Program-made: the position numbers and the translations under genes | Notes under the pieces: generated by a model | What the model was told of the DNA's origin: nothing | The model's database searches: none | Seen by the model: only the letters and a program-made list of their open reading frames with translations | Part shown: positions 1 to 11,218 of the stretch, piece by piece | Layout of the letters: the number at the start of each line of letters is the position of its first letter | Numbering within the stretch: the first letter of the stretch is position 1 | Assembly: GCA_963585895.1 (NCBI GenBank) | Contig: OY757904.1 | Coordinates: forward strand, 27,638,754 to 27,702,753 | Direction: 5' to 3' | DNA length: 64,000 nt | Source of the DNA: Sepioteuthis lessoniana | Lineage: Eukaryota > Mollusca > Cephalopoda > Myopsida > Loliginidae

Positions 1-67
1 CGCACGCAACATGTGCAACTAATGATACCAGGACAGATGTCCACGTATAGACAAGCATCCGGGCGCC

Positions 68-69
<2 letters not shown>

Positions 70-107
<38 letters not shown>
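70..107. repeat. (AT)n microsatellite
   Basis: Pure AT dinucleotide run. It is followed at about 117-238 by a purine-rich GA/GATA-like stretch leading into the next CA tract. Confidence 0.98.
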
Positions 108-109
<2 letters not shown>

Positions 110-239
110 CAGAAATAGGTGGATAGACAGACAAATAGATTGAAAGAGAGTGACAAAGAGAAATAGAAAGAGAATGAGAAGGAATACACGCACAAGATTT
201 AGAGATAGAAAGAGAACGAGAAAGAGAGAAAACGCGAGA

Positions 240-241
<2 letters not shown>

Positions 242-294
<53 letters not shown>
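242..294. repeat. (CA)n microsatellite
   Basis: About 26 uninterrupted CA units. Open frames here are only poly-Val/Cys translations of the repeat. Confidence 0.98.
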
Positions 295-296
<2 letters not shown>

Positions 297-970
297 AGTA
301 TAGATTGATATAAAGAAAAAAATATACCGAGAGAGAAACGATTTTCAAGACTCCCAATACATTATTATAGAAATCAGACTTTCTATAGAAATTAAATAGT
401 GGGTCCTTGGGGCAAGGCATTGTGAGTTTCAAAAATATCTTTATTTTTTTAGACATCTATATTTTTCATTAAAGTTTATATCTATATCTATATATAACCC
501 TATAAATAACTAGTTTTATATTTGTTCGTTTAGTATACAGTGGATTGCCAAAAACTGAGACATGACTTCTAAAAACGTGTTGTTCACCATTTTAACTGAA
601 TTATGTTGCTATTCCACAAGACTTGTATGTTTTGGAGTTCTTCAGAACGGTATCTATTCATAGGAATTTCATGACAGTCTATAACTGATTAGCGTTTGTC
701 CGGTTCATCAGTAGAGAATTTAGTGAGTTTTGAAAAAAATTCTGATGGTGCTTAAATCTGGTGAATGCCATAGTCAGTGTAGAACATGGAAGTCAGTTCA
801 ATGTAACTAGTAGAATTTCAGTTTCCTCTACCCACGACTTTCGATAATTTGACATATATGTTATGATTCCCAAGATTAACTCTAGATTTAGCAAAACGCC
901 AAGAGAACACATCTTAAAAAATCAGTTTAGTGGGTAGGTGTTTTATGGCATACCAACACTTTAGAGTTAT
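295..970. other. AT-rich DNA, nothing recognised
   Basis: No coding frame, tRNA-like box or member of the repeat families in this window was recognised here. Confidence 0.6.
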
Positions 971-971
971 T

Positions 972-1007
972 TAATCACACACACACACACACACACACAA
1001 ACACCTA

Positions 1008-1038
<31 letters not shown>

Positions 1039-1040
1039 TA
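972..1040. repeat. (CA)n then (AT)n microsatellite
   Basis: A CA run passes directly into an AT run. The same compound order recurs near 3.9, 16.2, 23.3 and 55.9 kb. Confidence 0.97.
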
Positions 1041-1074
1041 AGGGATTACATTTTAAGTATTTTAAAAGATGTTT

Positions 1075-1255
1075 TAGTGCTCATTTGTTTCAATACAGTC
1101 AAATATTTTCAAGTATTCTTATCAAGTACAAACAATTTTATCTAATATCAATTATTTGTTTACACACAGTTAATTGGTTACAAGTATTCCTATCCAATAC
1201 TAATAATTCTATTTGATAATTGTTTCAAGCATTACTATTGAAGATATGTCATTGT
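1075..1255 (-). repeat. E minisatellite units of the C-E-D composite
   Basis: Two to three degenerate units carry the reverse-complement landmarks TTTGTTTACACACAGTTAA and AAGTATTCCTATC. They match the E arrays near 24.4, 30.2 and 50.5 kb. An S1 SINE follows at 1339 and a C-core fragment at 1612, so this is a scrambled composite copy. Confidence 0.65.
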
Positions 1256-1338
1256 ATTAATTATGTAATATAGATAATTACACAGTGCTGCATAGTTTCA
1301 AAATTTAAAATAACAATCTTGAGGAAATCACTTTATGA

Positions 1339-1577
1339 GTAAAGGGTTTGCTAATGATCCGGGAGACCCGGGTTCAATCACAGGTCAAGTCATACCAAAG
1401 ACTCAAAAATGATACTTGATCCCGACTTGTTTAACATAGGCATTATATGGTACGGATTAAAGGCAAAGTGGAGCAATCCAGGGAATGGAATAACGCCCTA
1501 CCCTTCATCTAGGTATAGTAGCCATTGAAAAGAGACCATTTGGGTCACCCCCGACTTAATTCGCCAACTTTTATTTG
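1339..1577 (+). mobile_element. S1 tRNA-derived SINE, nearly full length
   Basis: Matches the reference S1 copy at 61913-62150 from the B-box region (GGGTTCAATCAC) through the shared body to the closing CGCCAACTTTTATTT. The A-box part is eroded at the 5' end. S1 is non-coding; such elements depend on a LINE partner for movement (family knowledge). Several substitutions suggest an old copy. Confidence 0.85.
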
Positions 1578-1611
1578 ACACATCAATGAGACTGATTGTT
1601 ACTAAGAATAT

Positions 1612-1800
1612 GAGTTAGAGTGGACTTTGCTGCGGTGGCTATGAACAGGCGTTCCACATTCCTCACTATTGGAGACAGTTAGAGTGCCATACCCAGGCCA
1701 GTCATTGGTAGGGTCTAACCCTCAGCAGAGGTACAGTTAGTGTACTACAGGGTCTAACCCTCAGCAGAGGTACAGTTAGTCTCCAGGAAGTTGTAGAAGA
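1612..1800 (-). repeat. C core fragment with internal tandem duplication
   Basis: Reverse-complement C-core landmarks are visible: GTGGAC, GGCTATGAA, CATTCC and GGTCTAACCCTCAGCAGAG. A 32-nt block at 1710-1741 is repeated exactly at 1749-1780, a 39-bp period. The perfect identity suggests that this duplication is much younger than the core itself. Confidence 0.6.
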
Positions 1801-1954
1801 ACTTGCTAAGTGTGTAGTTCCTTTAAGGAGGGAACAGTGTACCCGAAAGAGCAAAACTGGATACATGTGGCCATTTTAGACAAGGGTACTCTTTTAGAGT
1901 CAAATGGTAATGTCGTTTTTATTAACTAATCAGTGTTTCGATATTGCACTGAGA

Positions 1955-2030
1955 CTTCATGTTGGTTGGTTACTTTTACGGCATATCAAAGCTTGAAGGT
2001 TATTTTATGCTAAATCCTCTTTATACATCA
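1955..2030 (-). repeat. D hairpin module
   Basis: Diverged copy of the D module: GGTTGGTTACTTTTACGGCATATCAA in part, then GGTTATTTTATGCTAAAT. It has the same order of A/C-rich tail, ATGCC arm and GGTT...ATGC arm as the better copies at 43566 and 50335. Confidence 0.65.
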
Positions 2031-2345
2031 ATTTCAAATACAGGATTTGCAAACGAATCAGAGTTCATTTGTTAAATGGTTTTAAGTTTTCTTATCTCTG
2101 ATGAGGTTATTTATTTGTTTTTTTCTATATATATGATATCTAAGGGAATAATTTTTTGGTGGTATTTTCTAAAAAGCCAGCGTCCCTTTTTTAGTGTCCC
2201 TTTTTTTTCTTGCACACCGGTCAGTGGTTTAAAATAAGGGTATTTATTGCTTACATACAGTTAAATGGTTTTCAGTATTGCAAAAAAAATGGTAATATGT
2301 GACTTAGTCCTTAGGTTGCTTACATACCTTCTGCTAGTGAGGTTT
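2031..2345 (-). repeat. E minisatellite array, degenerate
   Basis: Recurring landmarks TTTCAAATAC, CATTTGTTAAATGGTTTTAAG and TGCTTACATACAGTTAAATGG. The array directly follows D, the order expected for a minus-strand composite. Confidence 0.6.
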
Positions 2346-3510
2346 AAGTGGTCACCTATCTAAGTTTTGAACAGAACCTTCTCTGCTTGACATCAGTGCT
2401 TTTAATTATCATGTTTGAAGCTATAAAATGTGTACAATTAAAAAGAAAGTTTCTTTTGTTTATCTTAAAGAAAAGGTTTTAAAATGAGAAACTCTGTTTG
2501 CAAGTGAACTAACTCATATTTACCCGATTAAACAAACAGAATTAAATGCATAACTTATTCAATGACCGGTCAGCAGGGCTTAGAATATGCCGACTGTTAC
2601 CCTCGAAAATGTATTAAACCCGGGAAAATAGGTGTCCTCGATTAGATACTATACTGAATCTAATGGTTAGTCAGCAGTTTATTATTCCTGGGTATTGTCA
2701 AGCATTCCATTAATACCATTACTCCCAGTTTCACTTTGACACTGGAGTAATAGAAACTTACGTCAAAATATCAGTTTAAAAATTATTTGTATTAGATACA
2801 ATCGTGTGAGAAAAAAGAAGAGAAAAATCTTTTAAAAAAGATTAACAGAACACAGGTAATTATAAACGTATTAGTCGCTCGATTCCTTAACCAATCGACA
2901 TAAAATAACACCAGACGGGTTAAAAAAAAAAAGATTGATATGAATCTGATTATGAATCTGTTTTATTTAGCTCAAACAGAACTTTGATAAGGCTCATATA
3001 TTTTCATATATACCTATGTATATATAATATTTTCTGAATATAAATACAATTATTAATACATCCCCTAATTTAAATTTAAAAAATCGGAAGCCAAACTTTC
3101 CAAACAATAATTGCAATTAAATGCATATGCATGAAAGGAGTGTTTTCAATTTACTTCCATATTGAAGAAACCAAATTATTTTTTTACAGAAAACCTTATG
3201 ACATCATTTGAATTTGTAATAGAAATAAAGTTAATGATTTTTTTCACTGATTTGAAGTGCAATGACGTTGCCTATCGGAAGCCATGATATCCATTCTCTC
3301 TTCAACAGAATTGGCTCCAAAAGAACACTTCATCAACACTTATTAAATCCGTGTTTTTAATTATTACTTAATAATTTCTACATGAGGCACGATGTCATGT
3401 AGGTGCAAAGACATTTTTGAAAACATTTTTTTCAATTACCAATCATATACTCTCAGTCCATTAAACACAATTTGAAAAAGAAAAAATTCTTAATTTCTGA
3501 AAATTCTAAT
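2346..3510. other. AT-rich DNA, little recognised
   Basis: Around 2570-2720 there is a weak resemblance to the C core (GGGCTTAGAATATGCCGACTG), possibly a very old fragment. The rest has no recognised coding, RNA or repeat signal. Confidence 0.5.
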
Positions 3511-3512
3511 AA

Positions 3513-3795
3513 CGCTATGTGGACACATAACGTAATGGTTATAAACGTTGTTTCCCAAGCTTCTGAAGTCACAATCATCTAGAGGTTTTAAGTTCAATCC
3601 TGACTGGAAGCGAGTAACAATGCAGGAATAATTTGCTCTTATACCTGATTATGGTTAACGGAATTAGGACAAGCGATCCCTAAGGACTAAATAAAGGACG
3701 TGGCTCGAAGTTCCACGTAGACTCCTGAGTTCAACAAGCACCTGAAGAACGCCGTATTAGCCGAAAGTTTGTGAATGTAACAACAGAGATGAAGA
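3513..3795 (+). mobile_element. S4 tRNA-derived SINE
   Basis: An A-box-like TAACGTAATGGTTATAAA near 3529 and a B-box-like AAGTTCAATCC near 3590 form a tRNA-like head. About 190 bp of unrelated body follows, containing CCTGAAGAAC...CCGAAAG at 3741-3767, a motif seen in several other repeats here. Only one copy is in the window and I saw no clear TSD, so the family assignment is tentative. Confidence 0.6.
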
Positions 3796-3893
3796 CAATC
3801 GTCTGAAAGGATAAAGATCAGACAATTTTTTAAAAAATGTTTACTATATTTTGGTTACTATGTCTGCCAAACTGCTTCTCTCTGCAACGCGCG

Positions 3894-3898
<5 letters not shown>

Positions 3899-3948
<50 letters not shown>
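3899..3948. repeat. (CA)n(AT)n microsatellite
   Basis: Compound dinucleotide tract abutting the 3' end of the minus-strand LINE fragment that follows. Confidence 0.97.
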
Positions 3949-4845
3949 GTATCATGAAGTCTTGCTGGTAGCACGAGTTCCTAGACTATCCCTTTCTCTT
4001 TCCATTCACCCCAATTATCCATCGCTCCCAGCAGGTCTACTAAACTAAATCCTGTGTCTACATACATCTGATCAAACTTTTCTTGCTGGTCGGCCTACAC
4101 TAGTCCGTCCATGTGTAGGGGTCTCTTGAATAACATCACTTATATGACCGTCCTTGCTTTTCTAGCAGTATTCCTCATGTCTTGTTCAAATTGGATGATT
4201 TTTGACGTCTGAGGTAAGTGGCGACACAACTATTGTTTTGTATGCCGTTACTTCCAGTAATGTTCAAAATAGATAATTTTTAGGTCCCAACTACCTTTTT
4301 TCTCTTTGGGTTTTGTTAACGTCCATGCAGTGCATCCGTAGAGTAGTACCACACAGCCACAGCTTGGAAAAATCCCATTTTTTTATCTGATTATCAAACT
4401 TATATAATCTATGGATAGCAATCAATGGCTATCAGTAGCCGTCTCCGCTTTTCATCCCTTTCAGTAGATGAGATGTTGCTGCCAAGTTATGTGATATTGT
4501 CTACGAATTTCTTCTCCTTTAAAACATATACTTTGTTTTATTTGTATTCATGTAGAGGCCAATGTTTCCTGCAGTTTGCTCTAAGCTATGTTGTTGGGAC
4601 TAATGTTCGGTAAGTGTATTTGAAAGAAGCGCTTTATCATCTGTATAGTCAACTTCTTTTATAGTCTTCACTAGATATCACCGGAATTTTAGCTTTTTTG
4701 GCGTGAAGAAAAATTTTCAGTCGATCTGTTGACGTTTAAATACTTGCAAATCAGTAGCAACAATATCGAAGAAGTCTGTGTCACCAAGAGGTGAGTGACT
4801 TTTGCTGTCGTGTTTCCATTAAGGATCATTGTTGTTGTAAAAATT
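3949..4845 (-). mobile_element. LINE-T (RTE-like) fragment, decayed
   Basis: Minus-strand frames carry, in order, remnants typical of an RTE-like reverse transcriptase C-terminus. These include a DDKALLSN palm segment, QLHSLEQTAGNIGLY-like text, NTNKTKYM, and a terminal HEEYC(W)KSKD...ISDV segment followed by THGRTSVGRPAR. Many frameshifts and stops are present and the 5' half is missing. It is a dead, 5'-truncated copy; the clade name is from recall. Confidence 0.75.
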
Positions 4846-4890
4846 TCTTTGGGGAGACCATATGTTATGAGTAATAAATTGAAATATTAC

Positions 4891-4892
<2 letters not shown>

Positions 4893-4948
<56 letters not shown>
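4893..4948. repeat. (AT)n microsatellite
   Basis: Pure AT run of about 28 units. Confidence 0.98.
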
Positions 4949-4953
<5 letters not shown>

Positions 4954-4954
4954 A

Positions 4955-5045
4955 GAATGTGGAAACTCTAAACTCAAATTTCTTTCGGGCTTTATTTCAT
5001 CTTCAGGTACTTCTTCAAGACAGAGATTGTTTTCTGAGTTTTTTT
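4955..5045 (-). repeat. CTGAAGA...CCGAAAG module beside AT tract
   Basis: The reverse complement reads CCTGAAGATGAAATAAAGCC then CGAAAGAAA. This is the motif pair found in S4 and at several other places here, again flush with a microsatellite. Probably the end of an unidentified SINE-like repeat. Confidence 0.45.
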
Positions 5046-5105
5046 TCTATCTAAAAGACTGTGACGTGAGTTTGATTTATTTAAATATACTTGGATCTCA
5101 TTCAC

Positions 5106-5419
5106 GATAAAGCATGGAAAGTCTTAAGCAAAATTATGGAAATTCTGATTGTTTAAGCATGAAAATTCTTAACGCTAAAAAATAGAAATTCGCGATGCTA
5201 AAAAATGGATATTCTAAACGCTAAGACATGCAATTACTTTACGCTAAAGTTTGGATATTCTTAATACTAAATCATAGAAATTCATGAAACTAAACTCTAC
5301 ATATTCTGATTGCTTACGCCTGAAGAATCTTCATGATAAAGCATGGAAATTCTTACTGCAATAGTTTGGATATTTTTAATGCTAAAACAGAAGTTATTGA
5401 TGTTAAAGCATTCTAACGG
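5106..5419. repeat. 23-bp minisatellite, about 13.5 units
   Basis: Twelve consecutive units of exactly 23 bp run from 5106 to 5381, followed by one 21-bp unit and a partial unit. The approximate consensus is CTAAAGCATGGAAATTCTTAACG. Units have diverged by substitution while keeping phase almost perfectly. Confidence 0.85.
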
Positions 5420-6160
5420 CAAACAGTCTTGGAGAATATAACCTTTGAATTTAAACTAGTTGTACATCACTTAACACGTTTCCTTAGCGTAGCATTCTTT
5501 CGGTGTCGGAGTGTTTGGGTTAAAACATAAAACGTCAAATTCACGCCTATTAAAATTCTGCACGTCATATATTTTCTTTAAAGGAAATACTTCATTTTTT
5601 AAATCATGAAAAATAAATAGGGAGATCCTTTAACACTGAGTGAACTTAATAATTGTGATCTAACAGTCGCGCCACTCTTAGTCTACAATGTTAACACGGG
5701 AGATTGCTAATATGTTTTATGGTTACCTTATGTTGTCTGACTTTTGGCAATATTTAGGAAGTAACCTCTATATTTTGCATCAGCTTGATATATTGCCGAT
5801 CGGGGCTGTGTTCAAATAGTATCTCCTTCAGAAGACATTTATGGCCGATAATGGTGCCGATCAAAGAGCTTCTTAATATTAACATCACAAATACATGTAT
5901 AGTCATGCCAATAACATTTTTTTTTTATCTCGGTGAGAAATGGGTTTTCTTTCTTGAGGTTTGTATATCGAAAAACACTAATTTAAGCGAATCGTACGCG
6001 TCTAAAATGCTCTCAAAACTTCTTCAAACACACAATTACAAAGAATTTTTTTCCTGAAATACTACTGAAGTGAAATAGATTTCTTACAAAGAAAACGTGT
6101 CATAAATCGTGTCATAAATAGTTAAACAGAAAAACACAGGTATAAAGTGAAAAAAATATC
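5420..6160. other. AT-rich DNA, nothing recognised
   Basis: A 90-codon frame at 5785-6057 has no recognisable domain and composition like its surroundings, so I do not call it a gene. Confidence 0.55.
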
Positions 6161-6171
6161 TTCTTCTTCTT

Positions 6172-6252
<81 letters not shown>

Positions 6253-6254
6253 TA
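6161..6254 (-). repeat. (AAT)n(AAG)n tail of a LINE-R copy
   Basis: (CTT)n then (ATT)n on the plus strand. Read on the minus strand it is an (AAT)n run passing into (AAG)n, directly after the 3' end of the adjoining LINE. Microsatellite tails are known for R4/Dong-type non-LTR elements. Confidence 0.85.
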
Positions 6255-6905
6255 CTCGTTCGAGTTTTTCACAAAGCCCCCCCCCGGCGAGCGCCCCGGG
6301 GCCTGTTCTGGACTTCGGTCCGGAGCGTGGCCCTGGAAAAGGAACAATGGCAGACTTGGGGCCTTTAATTAGGCACCTAGTTTCGACTAGGCTACCTTCG
6401 GGTGGGCGAGCTGCATTTTTGTCTCCTTTGTCCCCCTTGGACGGCACTAGACCATGCGTCTAGTTTAAGCCGCAAACTGGCATACGTGCCCGGACCCACA
6501 TTTGGGTTCGTGAAACTGCTTGCCTCATCAGGCTCACATTGCACTAAGTGAGCCGATGAGCAGCACAGACAAGCGGGGTTCGAGTCTCAGCTCGTTCCCG
6601 ACCTTCCCCTCCCCTTTATCCCCACTTTAATTGGCCTTCGGGCTTTTGACCTTGTGTCAAGTCGTGTCTGGTGGGAGGCAGCGACAAATACTCGGAGTTT
6701 GAGTGACAGCAAGTCTCCTCAAGTCTCCAGGACTCTTCTCAGTATTCAGGCCGTTCTCGATAATCTTGTAGTTTGGGTGGTCTCCACTCGTACGCTAACT
6801 TCCAGGTCCTCCAGTCCCTTTAATAATCCTTTAGTTATTGTGCCATAAACACAAATCACAATTGGTACAATTGTCACTTTCATGTTCCGGAGATTTTTTC
6901 AATTC
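6255..6905 (-). mobile_element. LINE-R (R4/Dong-like) 3' end with unusual GC-rich 3' region
   Basis: Minus-strand frames give LRNMKVTIVPIVI..., GTITKGLLKGLEDLEV, VRVET, then the family's closing LETW(G)DLLSL-type text around 6700. Instead of ending within about 80 bp like the other copies, about 370 bp of GC-rich sequence follows (6280-6650). It includes short perfect arms such as CCTAG/CTAGG and TAGAC/GTCTA. The copy then ends in GTGAAAAACTCGAACGAGT and the AAT tail. It is 5'-truncated and non-functional. Confidence 0.8.
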
Positions 6906-7244
6906 TCTAGCTAGGACTTTGGTTGTCTTCCCTAGTCCAAGTTTCTATTTGCGTCTCTTATTGGTGTAGTTGCTTCAATCGTCATTCGTGTACAGGGAAA
7001 AATGAACAGCCGACATTCACAGGATGATGATTGGGTCTCCCATGCTGACTACCAGGAAGGCACCGACCGATCATGACACCCAAGTCTGTGTTCTAGGCCC
7101 TACGTTGTGTCATATTTTGATTCAGAATTTCTATCATGGGTGGTATATTGTGGCAATACGAGACCCAGCGGTTGATTATTATCGGCATGCTTGACACAGA
7201 TGTGACCGAGAGCAGTCACTATGCCTATTCATGAACAGCGGGTT
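6906..7244. other. Unassigned DNA between LINE fragments
   Basis: Moderately GC-rich compared with the window. No frame or repeat family was recognised with confidence. It may be the inner part of the adjoining LINE subfamily or another decayed element. Confidence 0.4.
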
Positions 7245-7245
7245 G

Positions 7246-7301
7246 CACACACACACACACACACACGTGCGAGCGCGCGCACACACACACACACACACAC
7301 A
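7246..7301. repeat. (CA)n microsatellite with GC-rich interruption
   Basis: Two CA runs split by a GTGCGAGCGCGCG insert. Confidence 0.95.
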
Positions 7302-7444
7302 AAGTGTCTGAATAAAATTTTAAGTTTTTAACTTAAAGTCCGTTATCCTTCTATTTTAAGCTAACTTCTCGAACGAAGTATCAGTATTAGCGTCGGGTGT
7401 TCCAGTATCACCTTTATGGTCTTATACTTAGTGCCCTATTTTGA

Positions 7445-7900
7445 GACTTTCTTTCCATCATCATCATCATCATGTTGTGCCGCTAGCATGGATATCCCTG
7501 ACTCTCTCTCTCGCCACTTTTCCCTATCGTCCATCGCCTCTGGAAGATCTTCAGGGCTACATCCCGTATCCTCACATAGCTGCTGTATGTATGTTCTAGC
7601 TGGTCGTCTTGCTTTTGCTCGACCATATGTGGGGGTCCATAGGAGTACATCACTTATGAGCTCGTCTCTGCTTCTCCAGCAGTGTCCTGCAGTGGCTGGT
7701 TCGTCTAACTTGGATAGTTTTCGTGATGGGAAGCAGGTAGCCGTATAGTTGGTGCCTTGTGGGTTGTTGCCGCCAGGACTTATTCAATATTACTCGCAAC
7801 ATTCTTGTGTAATTGCCATCTTGCTTCTCCAGCCGTTTTGTTAGCGTCCAAGAAGTGCATCCATACAGCAGTATCGACACGACCGCTATCGGTCAGGTAT
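7445..7900 (-). mobile_element. LINE-T (RTE-like) 3' fragment
   Basis: A minus-strand frame from about 7880 reads SILLYGCTSWTLTKRLEKQ, then NYTRMLRVILNKSWRQQPT, HQLYG and ITKTIQVRRT. A frame shift away come DELISDVL and WTPT.GRAKARRPA remnants. These are hallmark C-terminal blocks of this RTE-like family. The 3' end runs into (ATGATG)n at 7457-7472. The copy is 5'-truncated just upstream of the SILLYG block and carries frame breaks. Confidence 0.85.
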
Positions 7901-8031
7901 TATTTCCATAATACTGGCCATTTCTTAATAATGATTAGGCTCCCGATATCTTACTGTTTGTATTGAGGACGGTAATTTTTCTTAACGCTTCCCGACTATA
8001 TCAGGTATGTATATTTTCATTGATTAAGAGA

Positions 8032-8505
8032 AGTCATACATGAGCCATGTAGAGTTTAGCACGGTAAATTTAAACAAATCTATTTTGTGATTTCGAAATA
8101 GTTTAGCCGAAAATAATTTTGGCAATTAAAATATGTTCATTTAAAGTACAACTGTCCATCAAAAGATTTTACAAGTAATGAAAAAATCAATATTTTTTAA
8201 AAAATAAGACTCATTTTAATGACAGCAAAGAATCGTTGATCTCCGAAGCTGTTCGAATCCTGCCTGCCTCTTTTTTTACATATTAAAAGAAATATAGTTC
8301 ACGTGACATTCTAGAATGTTCGATTCTATGGTCATGCCTATTTTTTGTTTATTTACTTATTTTTTATTTACCATCCTACCTAGATTCCTTCATCCAGCCC
8401 CGCGAGAGAAATAACACGTAAGCCATATAGAATTTAGCGCGGTGAGTTTAAACAAATCTATTTTTGGATTTCGAAATACTTCAGCTGAAAATAATTTTGG
8501 GATTC
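8032..8505 (+). repeat. Direct repeat pair flanking a B-box-like site
   Basis: About 85 bp at 8038-8122 recurs at 8415-8505, for example GAGTTTAGCACGG versus GAATTTAGCGCGG, then TTTAAACAAATCTATTTT and TTTCGAAATA. The spacer holds GCTGTTCGAATCCTGCC near 8250, a good B-box match. It may be a two-copy tRNA-derived repeat or a tandem duplication; I cannot tell which. Confidence 0.6.
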
Positions 8506-9888
8506 TCCCTGAGAGTTTTTCACATCATCTTTAACTGATGGTCTCTCATAGGAGTCTAAGAGACAGCAAGTTTCCTTAATTCTCCAGGATTCTTCTCCGT
8601 ATACAGACCGATCTCAATCATGCACTAGTTTGGATGGTCTCCACTCATCCTGTTATTTCCAAGTTCTCCTGTCCTAGGACTAATCCTTTAGTGACTGTAC
8701 CAAGAACCCGAAATATAATTGGTATAAATGTCACTTCCATGTTCCACAGTTTTTTCCTTTGCCAAGAAGGTCGAGTTATTTAGCCTTCTTTTCATTTTCT
8801 TTTAATTTTACTCTGTAGTCAACCAGGAAAGCAAAATACACAACTCTGCAAATCCTTTTTTTTTTTGTAGTTGATTATATTAAGTTCTGGTGATCTGGTC
8901 TAGATTTAGTGATCCGTTTGGATGTCAAATCCCCTCGGAGTGTCATTGTGTGTGTCATTCTCTAGGATTGATGTAGGGGTGTGCATAAACCATTTGTTCG
9001 TATGGTCAAACTGAAATTTCTTTCTCAATTTCCAGTGTCCACCCAATTGTGCCTAGTTTTAAATTCTTTCTGTGCTAATTTACTGTAAGTGCTTATTATG
9101 GGATTGATCATTTCGCTTCTATCATCACATAACCTACATTTACAGTTTTGTTTCGTCTTATATACTCTTGTTTTGACATAATTGATCTTTAAGCGCTGTT
9201 TTGTGTCACTATCAGGATAGATTCTGTTTCTCTCTTAAGGTTTCCTTTTTCTTATTCTCGTCCACGTTTTCTTGCTTTTTAGTTGTTTAAAACGTCCATA
9301 GAGTTGTTTATCTTCCCATATTTTTATTGTCGTTCCGTTGGTCCACTTGTTATCAGAATTATTTCTGGTTCGCTTTTGTATGTAGTCTTCAAGTCATTGT
9401 AATGATGCGTCAAGACTGCCTTCAATGCCGGCAAGTTCTCTTCCTCCTTCTTTTCTTGGCATATGTAGTTTGTCAACGTTATTTCTGGGTTGTAATGCCT
9501 TATTTACGGTCATTAGTTTTCTTGTTCTCTAGTCCATTTGTTGAACTTCTTCTCTGGTCCACTTCAAGAATGGTCCTGAATATCCTACAAGATGGACAGC
9601 CCAGATATTTATTCCTTTGATAAGTTTTTTGCAATATAGTTTTGTCTCAAGTACCTTTCTGGTTCTTTTGAGATAATTTTTCTTAATTTTTTTCATCTCA
9701 TCTTGTTTGATCGTTTCAACTTTCAACATGTCCAAGTATTTTTACATTTCCTTTTTTGCAAGTGTTCTGATTTTGTCGTGATTTGTTAGTTTCATTCCGT
9801 TCGTAAATTGTCGTTGTCCGCTTGTCATTACTAGGATGGGGCAGTTTTCTATGCCAAATTCCATCTCCATGGCCTGACTGTTTTACTC
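8506..9888 (-). mobile_element. LINE-R copy 2, RT C-terminus to 3' end
   Basis: The minus strand starts in the RT/thumb region (MEFGIEN..ILVMTSG) and runs through MLKVETIKQDEMK, LKRTRKVLETKLYCKKLIKG, AVHLVGYSGPFLKWTREE, a finger remnant CRLCDDRSEMINPII and KKKRICRVVYFAFLVD. It ends with DLARELK-like and closing blocks, then GATGATGTGAAAAACTC at about 8515. Multiple stops and frameshifts. It is head to tail with copy 3, which lies 5' of it on the same strand. Confidence 0.85.
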
Positions 9889-10527
9889 CTTAAGTGCTTT
9901 TCACATCAGTGTTAGCTGAGGGTCTTTCACTGAAATCTGGGTGACAACAAGTTTACTTAAGTCTCCCGGACTCTTCTCAGTATTCTGGCCAATCTCAATT
10001 ATCTTATAGTTTGGATGGTCTCCACTCATCCTCTAATTTCCAGCTCTTGTAGTCCTTTTACTAATTATTTGGTGACTATACCAGGGGCAAAAATTACAAT
10101 TGGTATAACCGTTACTTTCATTTTAAATAGTTTTTTCTCTTCATTTGCAAGTTCCAGGTACTTATCCCACTTTTCAGTCAACGAATCTGCAGGTTCTCTT
10201 TTTTTATTTTAAGGTCTGGTCGTCTAGCTGCTATTAGGTGATCTGTTCGTATCTAAAAATCCCAGCTGATTCTCTTCTTCTCATTCTCAAGGACGGATTC
10301 TGGATTATCTATTTATCATTTGTTTGCATGGTTAAATTGAAATTGCTGTCACAATTCCCCGTGGATCCCCTTGCCTATACTGCCGTGTCTAGTCTTATAC
10401 ACTTTCATTGCTAATTTGCCGCATTCTCCTATTATGTGATTAATGGTTTCGTCTATATCACCACATAACCTAAATTTCTTGTTTTGTCGCGTTTCATCTA
10501 TTCTTGCTTTGATATGGTTACTGGACT
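9889..10527 (-). mobile_element. LINE-R copy 3, finger and endonuclease region
   Basis: Minus-strand text includes FRLCGDIDETINHIIGECGKLA, a CCHC-type finger (C-x2-C...H-x4-C), then YKTRH and WDF.YEQIT..AARRPDL. The remainder runs to the closing AVRETWRRLA-like block. It is 5'-truncated immediately before the finger, and its 3' end at about 9890 lies against the 5' end of copy 2 with no long tail. Confidence 0.8.
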
Positions 10528-11218
10528 TTAAGTGACAAAACGTTTCCTAAAGTCCCCAAAAATCTTATCAGTATTCTAGCCGATCTAGATAATATTGGTC
10601 ACCACTCATCCTGTTATTTCCAAGTAGTCCAGTCACTGTAAAAATCTTTGAGTGGCTGTACCAAGAGCACCAACTATAATTGGTATAAACGTAACTTTCA
10701 CACGGGTACACGAGTTCAAATCCTGGACGAGACTGATAGCATTTCACATAGCACTAATAACCTTGGGAAATTATGATTCCAATTATTCTCCCTCCAACTA
10801 TGGGTAATAGTAGGGCAGACTAGGTTCTTCAGCCTTGGTGAGGCAACTAGTCTAGGAGAAGGAAAACTCTGAATTCAAACCTGTTAAACTCCGCTTAAAA
10901 ATTGACTTTGTGTCATATCCTGTCCGAGTTGAGGGGTTGGTAAATATGATAAACGTTACTTTCCTGTTCCACAGTTTTTTTTCAATTACCGAGCAAAGTC
11001 GATGTACTTATCATTTTTTTCATTTTCTTTCAATTTTACTCTGAGGTCAGCTGGGAAAGCAAAATCCACAATTCTGCAAGTTATCTTTTATTTTTTTGTT
11101 GATTATTATAAAGTCTGTTCGTCCTGACGAGATTAGGTGGTCCGTTTGGATGTCAAAATCCCAGAAGAGTTTGTGTTTCTCTTTTTCCAGGATAGATGCA
11201 GGGTTGTGTATATATGGA
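10528..11218 (-). mobile_element. LINE-R copy 4, split by a SINE
   Basis: A minus-strand frame at 11217-11047 gives PYIHNPASILEKEKHKLFW, DFDIQTDHLISS and TDFIIINKK, the endonuclease region. The part below 10685 gives the closing GLYQ...PIIVGALGTATQ-type text. An S2 SINE sits between the halves. The copy begins directly at the short (AAT) tail of copy 5 and is 5'-truncated. Confidence 0.8.
10700..10948 (+). mobile_element. S2 tRNA-derived SINE nested in LINE-R copy 4
   Basis: It begins just before the B box (GAGTTCAAATCC at 10712-10723), so the 5' A-box end is truncated. It continues through the S2 body (TATGGGTAATAGTAGGGCAGA, GGCAACTAGTCTAGGAGAAG) to TCCGAGTTGAGGGGTTGG. Flanking 15-nt direct repeats at 10685-10699 and 10949-10963 differ at one base and fit a TSD inside the older LINE. 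Confidence 0.9.
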